A DNA stretch of 46,522 nucleotides. It comes from Sinomicrobium oceani. GTDB lineage: Bacteria > Bacteroidota > Bacteroidia > Flavobacteriales > Flavobacteriaceae. Both the position numbers and the translations under genes were made by a program. Shown piece by piece: positions 34,216-42,809 of the stretch. Numbering within the stretch: position 1 is the stretch's first letter; each line of letters opens with the position of its first letter. The notes beneath the pieces were generated by a model. That model had not been told where the DNA came from and made no database searches. It saw only the letters and a program-made list of their open reading frames with translations. The stretch is taken from positions 1-46,522 of the forward strand of contig NZ_FPJE01000031.1 of NCBI RefSeq assembly GCF_900119185.1, read 5' to 3'.

Positions 34216-34713
34216 TTAAATCGTCAATTTATTCAGTTCTTCCATGTATAAGTTCAACCGTCGATTAAAAAACAAATCGATAACTAAGAAACCTAAAAAC
34301 AGTACAGCAAAACCAAGTGATAATCCTTTGTAAAAGTCCTTCACAACCACTAAATACAGTACGATAAAAACAATCGCACACCCTCCCCAAACGTATTTCA
34401 GGGTGGTATAACTTTGATCATCTGCTTTTGCTTTTTGCAATTCAGCATCTAATGTTTGCTGAGGATGAGAACGAAATTCTATTTCCGTTTGCGTGAGGTA
34501 TTTTGTCCTGGAATATAAGATATATCCGCCATAAATGATGTTAATTGCTATTAATAAACAAACGGGAATTGCCATTCCTTTTTGGAAAGACACATTACCT
34601 TGAAAAAGGGAAAAAGCTATCGGAAACAGAATGATAACAGCTATTCCAATCATCCATTTTCCTTGTAGAATTTCGCCTTGTGTAAAATGATGTAGTTGTT
34701 GCAATACGTCCAT
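34216..34713 (-). CDS. Hypothetical membrane protein
   Basis: 165 residues, four hydrophobic helices (about 20-36, 48-66, 108-123, 130-146) with a charged loop between the second and third. No family recognised. It follows the AraC-type gene with 6 bp spacing and ends 16 bp from the truncated doxX copy, so it belongs to the inserted island. Confidence 0.65.
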   Translation of the reverse strand: MDVLQQLHHFTQGEILQGKWMIGIAVIILFPIAFSLFQGNVSFQKGMAIPVCLLIAINIIYGGYILYSRTKYLTQTEIEFRSHPQQTLDAELQKAKADDQSYTTLKYVWGGCAIVFIVLYLVVVKDFYKGLSLGFAVLFLGFLVIDLFFNRRLNLYMEELNKLTI

Positions 34714-34719
34714 CGATTA

Positions 34720-35523
34720 TTAAATTTCAGTGGTCGTTATTCCGAATTTTTGTTTGAATGCGTAATAAAAATGCGAAAGGTTTTCAAAGCCCAAATCCAA
34801 ATAAAAATCTGCCGGTTTTTCCTTTTTTTGTTTGATAAGATACATAGCTTCGTCCAAACGTCTTTCTTTCAACCACTTTTTTGGAGTGGTGTGAAATACT
34901 TTTGCAAAATCCCGTTTAAATCCGGAAACGCTTCTTCCTGTGAGCCTTGCGAATGCTTCCACCGAAACGTTGAACATATAATTTTGGTTCATAAATTCTT
35001 CCAGATCTATTTTGTAAGGCTCGGCAAAATCGAATAAAATGTTCTTTAAACCAGGGTTGCTCTGAAGTATGAGTTCAAGCGCTTCCCTGATTTTTAAGTT
35101 TGCCAATTTGGGTGTTGTTTCTTTGGTTTTGTTAATGTAGGGGCTGAGTGAAAGAAAATAAGCGTAAAGAAAATCATCCGTTTCAAAAAATAACTTATGC
35201 TTCGATTCGGTTTTATTTTCCAATACAATCCTGTTTTCCATTGCATATTGACGAAGTGTCTCATTGTCCAACGTAATGGATAGAAACTGATATTTTCCAT
35301 CTTTATTGGGATATTTTATGGTGCGAATCAATTGATTTCTTTTGACCAATACAATTGAATTTTCTTTAATTACCGTATTCCCACCTGCAGAGAATGCGTG
35401 GGTTTCTCCGGATAATTGAAAACCCAGAAAATGCTCAGGAATAAATTCTTCGTATCCTCTGTATTTTTCAAATGCACAGGAATACACCAACTTGTCGAAT
35501 ATAATTTCAGTGGTCCCTTTCAT
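34720..35523 (-). CDS. AraC-family transcriptional regulator
   Basis: 267 residues. C-terminal double HTH (about 172-265): FNVSVEAFARLTGRSVSGFKRDFAKVFHTTPKKWLKERRLDEAMYLI and PADFYLDLGFENLSHFYYAFKQKFG. The N-terminal ~160 residues form an AraC_N-like (ExsA type) sensor. Upstream on the same strand are a GlcG-like gene (19 bp) and an SDR; it probably controls them. Confidence 0.92.
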   Translation of the reverse strand: MKGTTEIIFDKLVYSCAFEKYRGYEEFIPEHFLGFQLSGETHAFSAGGNTVIKENSIVLVKRNQLIRTIKYPNKDGKYQFLSITLDNETLRQYAMENRIVLENKTESKHKLFFETDDFLYAYFLSLSPYINKTKETTPKLANLKIREALELILQSNPGLKNILFDFAEPYKIDLEEFMNQNYMFNVSVEAFARLTGRSVSGFKRDFAKVFHTTPKKWLKERRLDEAMYLIKQKKEKPADFYLDLGFENLSHFYYAFKQKFGITTTEI

Positions 35524-35542
35524 CTTACAAAGGTCTTAAAAA

Positions 35543-35959
35543 TTACACTAACGCGGTTGCCCCGGCAGCAGCAATTTCCTGGTCTTGTTCGGGTGTTCCT
35601 CCCGAAGAGCCGATGGCCCCAATGATGTTTTCTTCTTTATTTTTAATTAAAACACCTCCGCCAACAGTAAAAAGTCCGTCGTTCGAATTGATCATTCCAT
35701 AACCATGTACACCTGCACCTTCAACAATCTTTCCCATACTATCGTTGTCCACACCGAACATTATGGCTGTTTTTGCCTTTTTTATGGCAAAATCTATCAC
35801 TCCGTACACACTGTCCAAGCGTGCCAATGCCATTAAATGTCCTCCCGTATCCACAACGGCAATGGTTACAGGAATGTTCAGTTCGTTTGCTTTTTCTATG
35901 GAAGCATTCAATGCTTTTGATGCTTCATTATAATGGATGTTCATATTTTTTTGTTTCAT
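35543..35959 (-). CDS. GlcG/HbpS-family heme-binding-like protein
   Basis: 138 residues from ATG 35959 (another ATG lies at 35944). NEASKALNASIEKANELNIPVTIAVVDTGGHLMALARLDS and VHGYGMINSNDGLFTVGGGVLIKNKEENIIGAIGSSGGTPEQDQEIAAAGATAL are the full GlcG/HbpS signature. Family members bind heme or small acids and often lie beside oxidoreductases. Here it lies between an SDR and an AraC regulator on the same strand. Confidence 0.92.
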   Translation of the reverse strand: MKQKNMNIHYNEASKALNASIEKANELNIPVTIAVVDTGGHLMALARLDSVYGVIDFAIKKAKTAIMFGVDNDSMGKIVEGAGVHGYGMINSNDGLFTVGGGVLIKNKEENIIGAIGSSGGTPEQDQEIAAAGATALV

Positions 35960-36010
35960 GTTAAAAAAGGAAAGCACAGCATTGCCATCTGTGCTTTAGT
36001 AATGCTATGT

Positions 36011-36802
36011 TTAGCTTTTGGCTGTCCAGGCATCAGCTTGTATTTGTTTTACGAAATCTTCTGTTTCTTTAGGATGCACATTTCTGAAATTAGAATTATC
36101 ATCTAAAGCGACATCGACAATCGTATCTGCCATAGATTGAGGATCTAACTGATTTTTCAACGATTCTCCAACGCCATCAAAAACCGATGGTGGTGTAAAG
36201 TTTTTTTCCGGGTTGTACCAACGGAAAATTGAATCCACCCCACGATCGTTGAAACCAGTTCCAAAAACACCCGGATTACAAGTGGCAATTTTAATATTAA
36301 ATGGTGCCAATTCTGTTTTCAACCCTTCTGCAATGGCTTCCATAGCGTGTTTGGATGAACAATAAGCCGCAACATACGGCACCGTCCAAAGCCCTCCCAT
36401 GGAAGTAGTAAAGACAATTTTTGCCGCTTTTTTCTGTTTCACCCATTTTTTTATAAATCCTTGCGAAAGTTGTAAACCTCCAAAAACATTCACGTCAAAC
36501 ATATACCGGATTAAATCCAACGGTTGTTCTGCGATAGGCCCACCTTCCATAATTCCCGCATTGCTAATCAGAATGTCGATGTCGTATTTATTCACGATGT
36601 AATCGATGTCACGTGTATCAGTTACGTCCAATTTATCCGCAATCAATTCGATTCCAGATTCTTCTGCTTCGCGAATCAAATCGCTCATTTGCGGGTAAAC
36701 TTCTGCGGTTGCTATTACCTTGTGTCCTTTATTTGCAAAATCAAATGCCGCGATTTTTCCAAAACCGCTTGCCGCTCCTGTAATTAAAATTGTTTTGCTC
36801 AT
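36011..36802 (-). CDS. Short-chain dehydrogenase/reductase (SDR)
   Basis: 263 residues from ATG 36802 (MSKTILITGAASGFG). TGAASGFGKIAA cofactor loop, NAGIMEGG near 82, TSMGG with catalytic Ser near 133 and YCSSKHAMEA with Tyr/Lys near 146. Classical SDR, unknown substrate. First gene of the minus-strand island unit SDR-GlcG-AraC-membrane protein. Confidence 0.92.
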   Translation of the reverse strand: MSKTILITGAASGFGKIAAFDFANKGHKVIATAEVYPQMSDLIREAEESGIELIADKLDVTDTRDIDYIVNKYDIDILISNAGIMEGGPIAEQPLDLIRYMFDVNVFGGLQLSQGFIKKWVKQKKAAKIVFTTSMGGLWTVPYVAAYCSSKHAMEAIAEGLKTELAPFNIKIATCNPGVFGTGFNDRGVDSIFRWYNPEKNFTPPSVFDGVGESLKNQLDPQSMADTIVDVALDDNSNFRNVHPKETEDFVKQIQADAWTAKS

Positions 36803-37009
36803 TTTAAAAGTATTTGAATTTTTAACAAAACAAAGTTGAGCCAATTACAATTATTATTTATTGGTCAGAAGTTCAAATTTTTATTGGCAGGAAGTTCAGA
36901 AACCGTCTGAAATTTGTTTTTGGAATATTTTATAGTGTATTCCTACCGGCAGGTTTTTGCCAGACGGGATATTTGGCGGCACATAGTCATCGCTACGTGG
37001 GTGTAATCT

Positions 37010-37188
37010 CCTGTTGTTATTCCGTTTTCGGTGCGCGGACAAGGCTGTCCAGTTCCCCATATTTCTCCTTCATCAGGCTCAAGGCAAAGGCCCCGGCAGA
37101 TGCACTGAAAACCGAATAGTCGAACGCCCCTTTTATTCCGGTAGACAAGGTCATCGACAAGGCAAAGACAAGCAGTAATATTCCGCTT
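37010..37188. repeat. 179-bp direct repeat (right copy), part of intact doxX
   Basis: Right border copy of the repeat at 34021-34199. Here it forms the natural 3' end of a complete doxX gene, so this is the original locus. Confidence 0.9.
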
Positions 37189-37451
37189 AGCCTGGCAAAG
37201 AGTTCGGTCTTAAACCCAAGGATAAGGCATACGGCAAAAACAATCTCTGCCCCGGTGGTTATCCCCCCTATGGCCGGGATCATCGATTCCGGAAACCAGG
37301 GGTTTAGTACCGCGGTATATTGCAAAAAGCTGTCCCAGCTTCCCCAAACGGAGATTTCCTTGCCCCACCACCCGAAGCGGTCTGCCACTGCCGACAGAAA
37401 CCCGAAGGATATGGCCAGCCGCAAAAAGAGTTTAATCAGTTTTGTGTCCAT
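37017..37451 (-). CDS. DoxX-family membrane protein
   Basis: 144 residues, four helices (about 8-24, 52-75, 83-101, 108-130). KLFLRLAISFGFLSAVADRFGWWG and GAEIVFAVCLILGFKTELFARLSGILLLVFALSM fit DoxX/DoxD-like proteins, some of which take part in quinone or sulfur redox. Its last 57 codons are duplicated at 34028-34199. Confidence 0.88.
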   Translation of the reverse strand: MDTKLIKLFLRLAISFGFLSAVADRFGWWGKEISVWGSWDSFLQYTAVLNPWFPESMIPAIGGITTGAEIVFAVCLILGFKTELFARLSGILLLVFALSMTLSTGIKGAFDYSVFSASAGAFALSLMKEKYGELDSLVRAPKTE

Positions 37452-37603
37452 TATGTCGTGCGTTTTGGGGTTTGTTTTTTTTAATGTACCATAAAGGTAG
37501 TCATCCAGCTCGTTTTTAACGATATCAGCTCTAAAAATAATAGCTGCTTAAGGCAGCTATTTGAAGTATTTTTTAAAGTCGAAGAGGTGCACACCCTCTA
37601 AGT

Positions 37604-38209
37604 TCATGATCTCTCTAATATTTCCATAGTGCTTCTTGACTTTAATTTTTTAACCAGAGTGTATATAATGACGGATAGAATTATTACATATCCAATACAA
37701 TTTTTTACAACTCCTAAGTTAGCTAACAAAAGAATAATTGCAGAAAGACTACGGCCACTGCCTATAATTTCGTATTCAATTCCATTTTCAATTTGAATAG
37801 CCAGGTAAAGAGACCATAAAAAAATCCCCGTTATAAAAAGGATTGCAAAGAATTGTGATTTTCCATAATTGAACACGCTCGGCAGTTTAAAGATGTAATT
37901 AAAATTCGGTAAATCGGATTTCAAAAATTCAAAAATCTCTTGTTTTACATTCTTATCCTTTACAATTAGTTCTTCCTCCGAATCGTTGCCGAAAAAAATT
38001 TTTATTTCATTCTTTTCACTTTGATTTTCAATTCGTTTTATATACGAATAAGGTATGCTAAACAAACTTTTTAAAAACGTTAAGTCAGAAGATTGGAAAT
38101 CTAATTGGTTGGAATCTTCCTGTTTGGGATTTCCTTTATAAATGGTCTTATCTTTTATGTAAATCAGTTTATTAGATTTAGAATCACTAATCTTCCAAAA
38201 TTTTTGCAT
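37604..38209 (-). CDS. Hypothetical membrane protein
   Basis: 201 residues. A soluble beta-rich N-terminus (KLIYIKDKTIYKGN, PYSYIKRIENQSEKNEIKIFFG, resembling PH-like bacterial domains) is followed by two or three helices at about 118-135, 150-165 and 169-186. AT-rich and single. No family recognised with certainty. Confidence 0.6.
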   Translation of the reverse strand: MQKFWKISDSKSNKLIYIKDKTIYKGNPKQEDSNQLDFQSSDLTFLKSLFSIPYSYIKRIENQSEKNEIKIFFGNDSEEELIVKDKNVKQEIFEFLKSDLPNFNYIFKLPSVFNYGKSQFFAILFITGIFLWSLYLAIQIENGIEYEIIGSGRSLSAIILLLANLGVVKNCIGYVIILSVIIYTLVKKLKSRSTMEILERS

Positions 38210-38400
38210 TTCTCTTTTCAGGTATTAAGGGTAATGCCCAAATATACTAAAGTTATCCCGCTTAAAGGCCACCTTTGTTAGGCGCTACCTTTTTATATAT
38301 TTATTCGGAGAGCTACTAACATCGGTAGGTAGTAATTGGCGAGGTTCGGATAGCGAAAGGTTAATTCACTGTCCAGGTTTTGGGGGGAATTATAATTAAT

Positions 38401-38615
38401 AGTTTATACATAGAGATTTCGGAATACTATGGAAAAGCGGAAAATTTATTTCAGGAATGATTTCATATTGGTCACGCCAAATACGATATACCAAATAAGG
38501 ACGATATATACAAGGATGAATTGATGAAATTTTTCTAAACCTAAATAAATACTGTTACTTTTTGCAATTAAGGTGTTTTTTTAATAAAAATGGTTAATTG
38601 CGTATATTTGGGTGT
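38401..38615. repeat. 215-bp direct repeat, left copy
   Basis: Starts AGTTTATACATAG and ends GTATATTTGGGTGT. It matches 42555-42770 nearly throughout, with scattered substitutions and small indels. Non-coding. The pair brackets three genes. Left copy lies before the hydrolase gene. Confidence 0.9.
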
Positions 38616-38666
38616 CACCCGCAAGCTAAAAGAAGACCTGTAACAATCATCTGAATGTGTAATCTT

Positions 38667-40217
38667 ATGGACACTAATTCAAAAATAATGCGATTAATAG
38701 TAATTATTACAGGTTTATTATTATCAACAATAACTTACGGACAGACATCATTAAATGAAATCGGACTTGAAGCAGGAAAATATAAAGTAGGCTTTAAACA
38801 CTATACAGTTAGTGATAGCACCAGAAACTATCGAATTCATAACGAGTATAATAACCAACTTATTCAAAGACCAATTTCAATAAGTGTTTGGTATCCTGCA
38901 AAAATAGAGGATAGTAATTCTGAACAATTAACAGTTTTAAACTATGTAGAGATTTTTAAGGAAGAAGAAGAGTGGAAGAACTTACCAGACTATTTTTTAA
39001 TGGATTGGTTTCAACATTTGCCAAATACACCACAAAACAAAGCTCATCTGTCCGAAAAAGTACATGCTTTTTCTAATCCGACATTTTCAGGTGACAATTT
39101 TCCAGTTGTCGTTTATGCACCAAGTTATCAAGCCTCGTCAATTGAGAATTTTGCGCTATTCGAATATTTAGCGAGTAATGGTTTTGTAGTCATATCAAGC
39201 CCTTCAAGGGGAACAGAAACACGTTGGTTAGAAGGAGCAACCACAAAAGATATGGAAACGCAATCAAGAGATGTAGAGTTTCTTCTAAAGGAAATTAACA
39301 ACTACAAGAATATTGATTCGAAAAAAGTAGCATTAATGGGATTTAGTTTTGGTGGGCTGTCAAACGCTATTACAGTTATGAAAAATAAGAATATAAGTGC
39401 AGTAGTAAGTTTGGATGGAGCTGATAGGTACAATTATCCTGTTTTGGAAAAATCACCCTATTTCGATTTAGATAAGTTTGAAATTCCTTATATCCATTTT
39501 GCTCAAAAAGAGATTCCAAAAGAAGTTCTAACAACGGACAAAATACCTGAAGAATTGAACTACAATTTTAAACTATATGATTCTTTAAAATATAGCAATA
39601 TTTACAGATACAGATTTCACGACTTAACACATTCTTATTTTAGTTCTTTTGGTGTCTTATTTGCTAATAGAGATAAAAGACAAGATAAGAGTGATGAAAA
39701 AATTATGGCTTCTTACAATTTGCTTTGTCAACATACTTTGCAGTTCCTAAATGCAACACTGAAAAATGACGAAAAGGCGATTGCTTTCATTGAAAATAAG
39801 CCTGTTGCAAACGGATTTTCCGAAACTTTGATTTCAAAACAAACCAAAAAAGCTCTACAAAGGGATTTTACCTATAAAGACTTCAATGATTTAGCATTCA
39901 AACAAGACTACCAAGATTTAATTCCACTATATAAAAAAACAATGGTCAATCATCCAAATCTTAAACTTCAAGAAGGAATGCTAAATATGTTAGGATTACG
40001 ATTATCATTTAATCCTAAAAAGAAAGAACAAGGATATAACGTCATGTTGTTAGCCTTACATATTTATCCAAAATCAGCAAATTTATACGACAGTTTAGCC
40101 GAAGCGTATTTTTACAATAAGGATTATCAAAAAGCTATTTTGAATTATAAAAAGTCGTTGGAATTAAATCCAAAAAATCAGAATGCAATTGACAGATTGG
40201 AACAACTAAAGGAATAG
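38667..40217 (+). CDS. Secreted alpha/beta hydrolase (dienelactone hydrolase/PAF-acetylhydrolase-like) with C-terminal TPR
   Basis: 516 residues from ATG 38667; ATGs at 38655 and 38688 are alternatives. Signal peptide MRLIVIITGLLLSTITYGQ, then RPISISVWYPA and the nucleophile elbow ALMGFSFGG (Ser at about residue 226). A His in HDLTHSYF near 320 may complete the triad. The C-terminal 60 residues carry a TPR-like pair (SANLYDSLAEAYFYNKDYQKAILNYKKSLELNPKNQNA). Probably a periplasmic esterase. AT-rich codon use, unlike the left half of the window. Bracketed by the 215-bp repeats. Confidence 0.85.
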   Translation: MDTNSKIMRLIVIITGLLLSTITYGQTSLNEIGLEAGKYKVGFKHYTVSDSTRNYRIHNEYNNQLIQRPISISVWYPAKIEDSNSEQLTVLNYVEIFKEEEEWKNLPDYFLMDWFQHLPNTPQNKAHLSEKVHAFSNPTFSGDNFPVVVYAPSYQASSIENFALFEYLASNGFVVISSPSRGTETRWLEGATTKDMETQSRDVEFLLKEINNYKNIDSKKVALMGFSFGGLSNAITVMKNKNISAVVSLDGADRYNYPVLEKSPYFDLDKFEIPYIHFAQKEIPKEVLTTDKIPEELNYNFKLYDSLKYSNIYRYRFHDLTHSYFSSFGVLFANRDKRQDKSDEKIMASYNLLCQHTLQFLNATLKNDEKAIAFIENKPVANGFSETLISKQTKKALQRDFTYKDFNDLAFKQDYQDLIPLYKKTMVNHPNLKLQEGMLNMLGLRLSFNPKKKEQGYNVMLLALHIYPKSANLYDSLAEAYFYNKDYQKAILNYKKSLELNPKNQNAIDRLEQLKE

Positions 40218-40325
40218 AGCCAACAGGTAACAATGTATAAAAATAATAGCGGTTTAACAGATAAAACGAAAGTTAGTGAATATAAAAAAGGTCGGTGTTA
40301 AACCGAAAAGTAAGTGCCTAAAAAC

Positions 40326-40360
40326 CCGCTACTACACATACACGAGACCGTTAGCGGCAA
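40326..40360. other. Cassette-boundary-like site (GTTAGCGGCAA)
   Basis: CCGCTA (40326-40331) and TAGCGG (40352-40357) are inverted around a 20-nt spacer. The right part GTTAGCGGCAA (40350-40360) recurs exactly at 42769-42779. It lies in the 200-bp gap ahead of the AraC-type gene. It looks like the simple right half of an integron attC site but does not fully meet GTTRRRY. Confidence 0.35.
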
Positions 40361-40417
40361 CCTAAAAAAACCGACACACTAACATCGACCTCTTGGGAAA
40401 AAAAGAAAAGGTTAATA

Positions 40418-41173
40418 ATGCCGACAAATGAAGAAATAGAATTAAAAACTATTCAACCAACAGCGGAACTCAGCAGTTTTGTCGAGAGTTTTTGGATGAT
40501 TACCAACCCTACCGATAAAGACCGGCAAATTGTAATTCTGCCAGACGGAAGAATTGACATCATTTTTTCACTGACCGATAAAATAAATTTTAAAACAACG
40601 TTAAGAGGTATTGACACAGAACCACAGCAAGCCTCAATCCCCGCAAACTCCATTTTCTTTGCTATAAGCTTTAACTTGCTTGCCATAGAATATGTATTAC
40701 CCGAAAAAGTATATTCAATCGTTAACGGGGGAGTTAATTTACCCTCGGCTTTTTGGGACATCACAAACAAAGATTTATATGATTTTAAGCAGTTTACCGA
40801 AAAAGTTTCCCGAAAAATGCTTTCTCTTATAAAACCCGATATCGATAACAGAAAGCAGGAATTGTTTGAATTGATTTATTCTTCAAATGGCACTTTGTCG
40901 GTTAAAGAATTGTCTGAAAAAGTATTTTGGAGTAGCCGTCAAATCAACCGCTATTTCAATCAAACAATAGGTATTTCATTAAAAGCCTATTGCAATATTT
41001 TTCGTTTTAAATCCTCTTTACATCACATTAAACAAGGAAAATTATTCCCCGAACTCAATTTCACAGACCAAAACCACTTTATCAAAGAAGTAAAGAAAAT
41101 GTCGGGAGTTACACCTAAAGAACTATCAAAAAACGAAAACAGCAAATTTATACTGTTATCAGCACTTCCCTGA
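40418..41173 (+). CDS. AraC-family transcriptional regulator (DUF6597-type N-terminus)
   Basis: 251 residues. The N-terminal half (IQPTAELSSFVESFWMI..ILPDGRIDIIF) matches the DUF6597 sensor of Bacteroidota AraC proteins. The C-terminal HTH is LSVKELSEKVFWSSRQINRYFNQTIGISLKAYCNIFRFKSS and FTDQNHFIKEVKKMSGVTPKEL. It precedes an FAD monooxygenase gene by 75 bp and likely controls it. Confidence 0.9.
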   Translation: MPTNEEIELKTIQPTAELSSFVESFWMITNPTDKDRQIVILPDGRIDIIFSLTDKINFKTTLRGIDTEPQQASIPANSIFFAISFNLLAIEYVLPEKVYSIVNGGVNLPSAFWDITNKDLYDFKQFTEKVSRKMLSLIKPDIDNRKQELFELIYSSNGTLSVKELSEKVFWSSRQINRYFNQTIGISLKAYCNIFRFKSSLHHIKQGKLFPELNFTDQNHFIKEVKKMSGVTPKELSKNENSKFILLSALP

Positions 41174-41248
41174 AGGACGACCGATTTCTACTATTTTAAG
41201 GTTTTGCACCACTCTAATTTTGTATCATAATTTTAAAAGAGAATATAG

Positions 41249-42400
41249 ATGATACAGAATAATAAAGAAGACCAAGTAATAATTGTTGGTGCAGGAATAG
41301 CAGGTTTAAGTTTAGCTATTCAGCTTACAGAGAAAAAAATCCCCTGTATTGTACTTGAAGCAAGAGAAAGCTTTGGAGGAGCTACAAGTGGTGTACGGAT
41401 TTCAGCCAAAGGCGTAAGAATACTCGAAAAAATGGGTATTAGCAACATAGGTGAGCCTACGGAAAAACTGATCATGTACTTTGGCAAAAATCAAATAAAA
41501 TTCGATATACAAAACGATAAGGGAACAAGTCCCGCCATCATCGTAACCCGGTTGGCTGTTTTTGAAAAATTGCGTGAACGTACCAATGAATTAGGTATAA
41601 AAGTCATCTATAATTTTAAATTGGAAAATGCGATCGAAAACACCGATGGCGTAGTTGCTGTTTCAACTGACGGGGAACGTATTCAAGGCAAATATTTGGT
41701 TGGTGCTGACGGTGTAGGCTCTAAAGTAAGAAGCTTGCTGAATCCAGACAGCAATTCCAATAAACGGTATGCAGGGTATTTGGGGCTTGGCTTCATTTTT
41801 CCAAGTGACGAAAAAGTAGAAATGTCCTTATTTAATAACATCAATGGTTTTATTGGTCTTGGTTCTGTTGGTACTATAAACTCGAATGACACCCATAAAA
41901 ACAATTTCCTGTGGACACACATACATATGACCGAAGCTGAAGCAAAATCGATGACCGACAGTGATGTATACAAACAGATAACGGAAAGAGCCAAGAACTG
42001 GACACCGTATTTGCAAGAAGTTTTCCAGCAGATAAAAGCTAATCCGAAAACGGTATTGTACCATCTACCAGTTTACAATGGTAGTGTGCCTGATAAATGG
42101 TATAGTCAAAGATTATTTTTAATAGGTGATGCCGCGCACCCTTATGGTCCAGGCGGACAAGGTATTAGTTTGGGAATGTTGGATGCAGAAGCATTATGCC
42201 AATTATTTACCAATGAAATTACAGAAGAGAAAAAAGCCAATTTCCAAACAACAAGAGCTGCCATTGCAAAAGCGAAAGGCGAAAGTTCAGAAGAAAGAAA
42301 CAAACCCGAAAATCAAATAGTTACAGAAGAAGAATTACTTTCTCATTATCAATTTATGAAAGATTTTCATCAAAAATCAAATGGAAAATTAGCGATGTAA
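41249..42400 (+). CDS. FAD-dependent monooxygenase
   Basis: 383 residues. VIIVGAGIAGLSLAIQL (FAD dinucleotide site, about 10-26), EARESFGG, DG motif GADGVGSKVRSLL near 150 and GDAAHPYGPGGQGISLGMLDAEAL near 292-315 are the PHBH/TetX-type signatures. These hydroxylate aromatic or drug substrates with NAD(P)H and oxygen. The stop overlaps the start of a truncated SnoaL-like gene by one base (TAATG), which is the usual partner. Confidence 0.92.
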   Translation: MIQNNKEDQVIIVGAGIAGLSLAIQLTEKKIPCIVLEARESFGGATSGVRISAKGVRILEKMGISNIGEPTEKLIMYFGKNQIKFDIQNDKGTSPAIIVTRLAVFEKLRERTNELGIKVIYNFKLENAIENTDGVVAVSTDGERIQGKYLVGADGVGSKVRSLLNPDSNSNKRYAGYLGLGFIFPSDEKVEMSLFNNINGFIGLGSVGTINSNDTHKNNFLWTHIHMTEAEAKSMTDSDVYKQITERAKNWTPYLQEVFQQIKANPKTVLYHLPVYNGSVPDKWYSQRLFLIGDAAHPYGPGGQGISLGMLDAEALCQLFTNEITEEKKANFQTTRAAIAKAKGESSEERNKPENQIVTEEELLSHYQFMKDFHQKSNGKLAM

Positions 42401-42567
42401 TGGAAAAACAAAGTTTAGAACAACGTGTGCAAGCCCTTGAAGACAAAGAGGCTATTAAAGATGTTACCTATCAATATGCCTTGTATATAAATCAGGGCTG
42501 GAATAATATGAAAATAAATCCCGAAGCATTTTCAGAAGTTTTTACAAAAGATGCAGTTTATACATAG
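42400..42567 (+). pseudogene. SnoaL/NTF2-like gene truncated by a direct repeat
   Basis: 55 residues, MEKQSLEQRVQALEDKEAIKD then VTYQYALYINQGWNN and FTKDAVYT, matching the first third of SnoaL-like (NTF2 superfamily) proteins of ~140-150 residues. The stop codon is inside the right copy of the 215-bp repeat, whose start coincides with the break (42555). It was surely an intact partner of the monooxygenase before the repeat arrived. Confidence 0.75.
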
Positions 42568-42770
42568 AAATTTTGGAATACCACGGAAAACCATAAAATT
42601 TATTTCAGGAATGATTTTATATTGGTCACGCCAAATACGATATACAAAATAAGGAACGATATATACCATGATGAATTGATGAAATTTTTCTAAACCTGAG
42701 TAAATACTGTTACTTTTTGCAATTAAGGTGTTTTTTTAGTGGAAATGGTTAATTGTGTATATTTGGGTGT
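42555..42770. repeat. 215-bp direct repeat, right copy
   Basis: Matches 38401-38615. It begins at the break in the SnoaL-like frame and ends at GGGTGT directly before GTTAGCGGCAA. Non-coding. Confidence 0.9.
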
Positions 42771-42779
42771 TAGCGGCAA
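42769..42779. other. Cassette-boundary-like site GTTAGCGGCAA, second occurrence
   Basis: Exact 11-mer also at 40350-40360, each 31-58 bp before a plus-strand gene start. Lies at the junction of the 215-bp repeat and the abi-like gene. Confidence 0.35.
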
Positions 42780-42809
42780 TATTAGGACTACATAGTAACA
42801 TTAACAATA

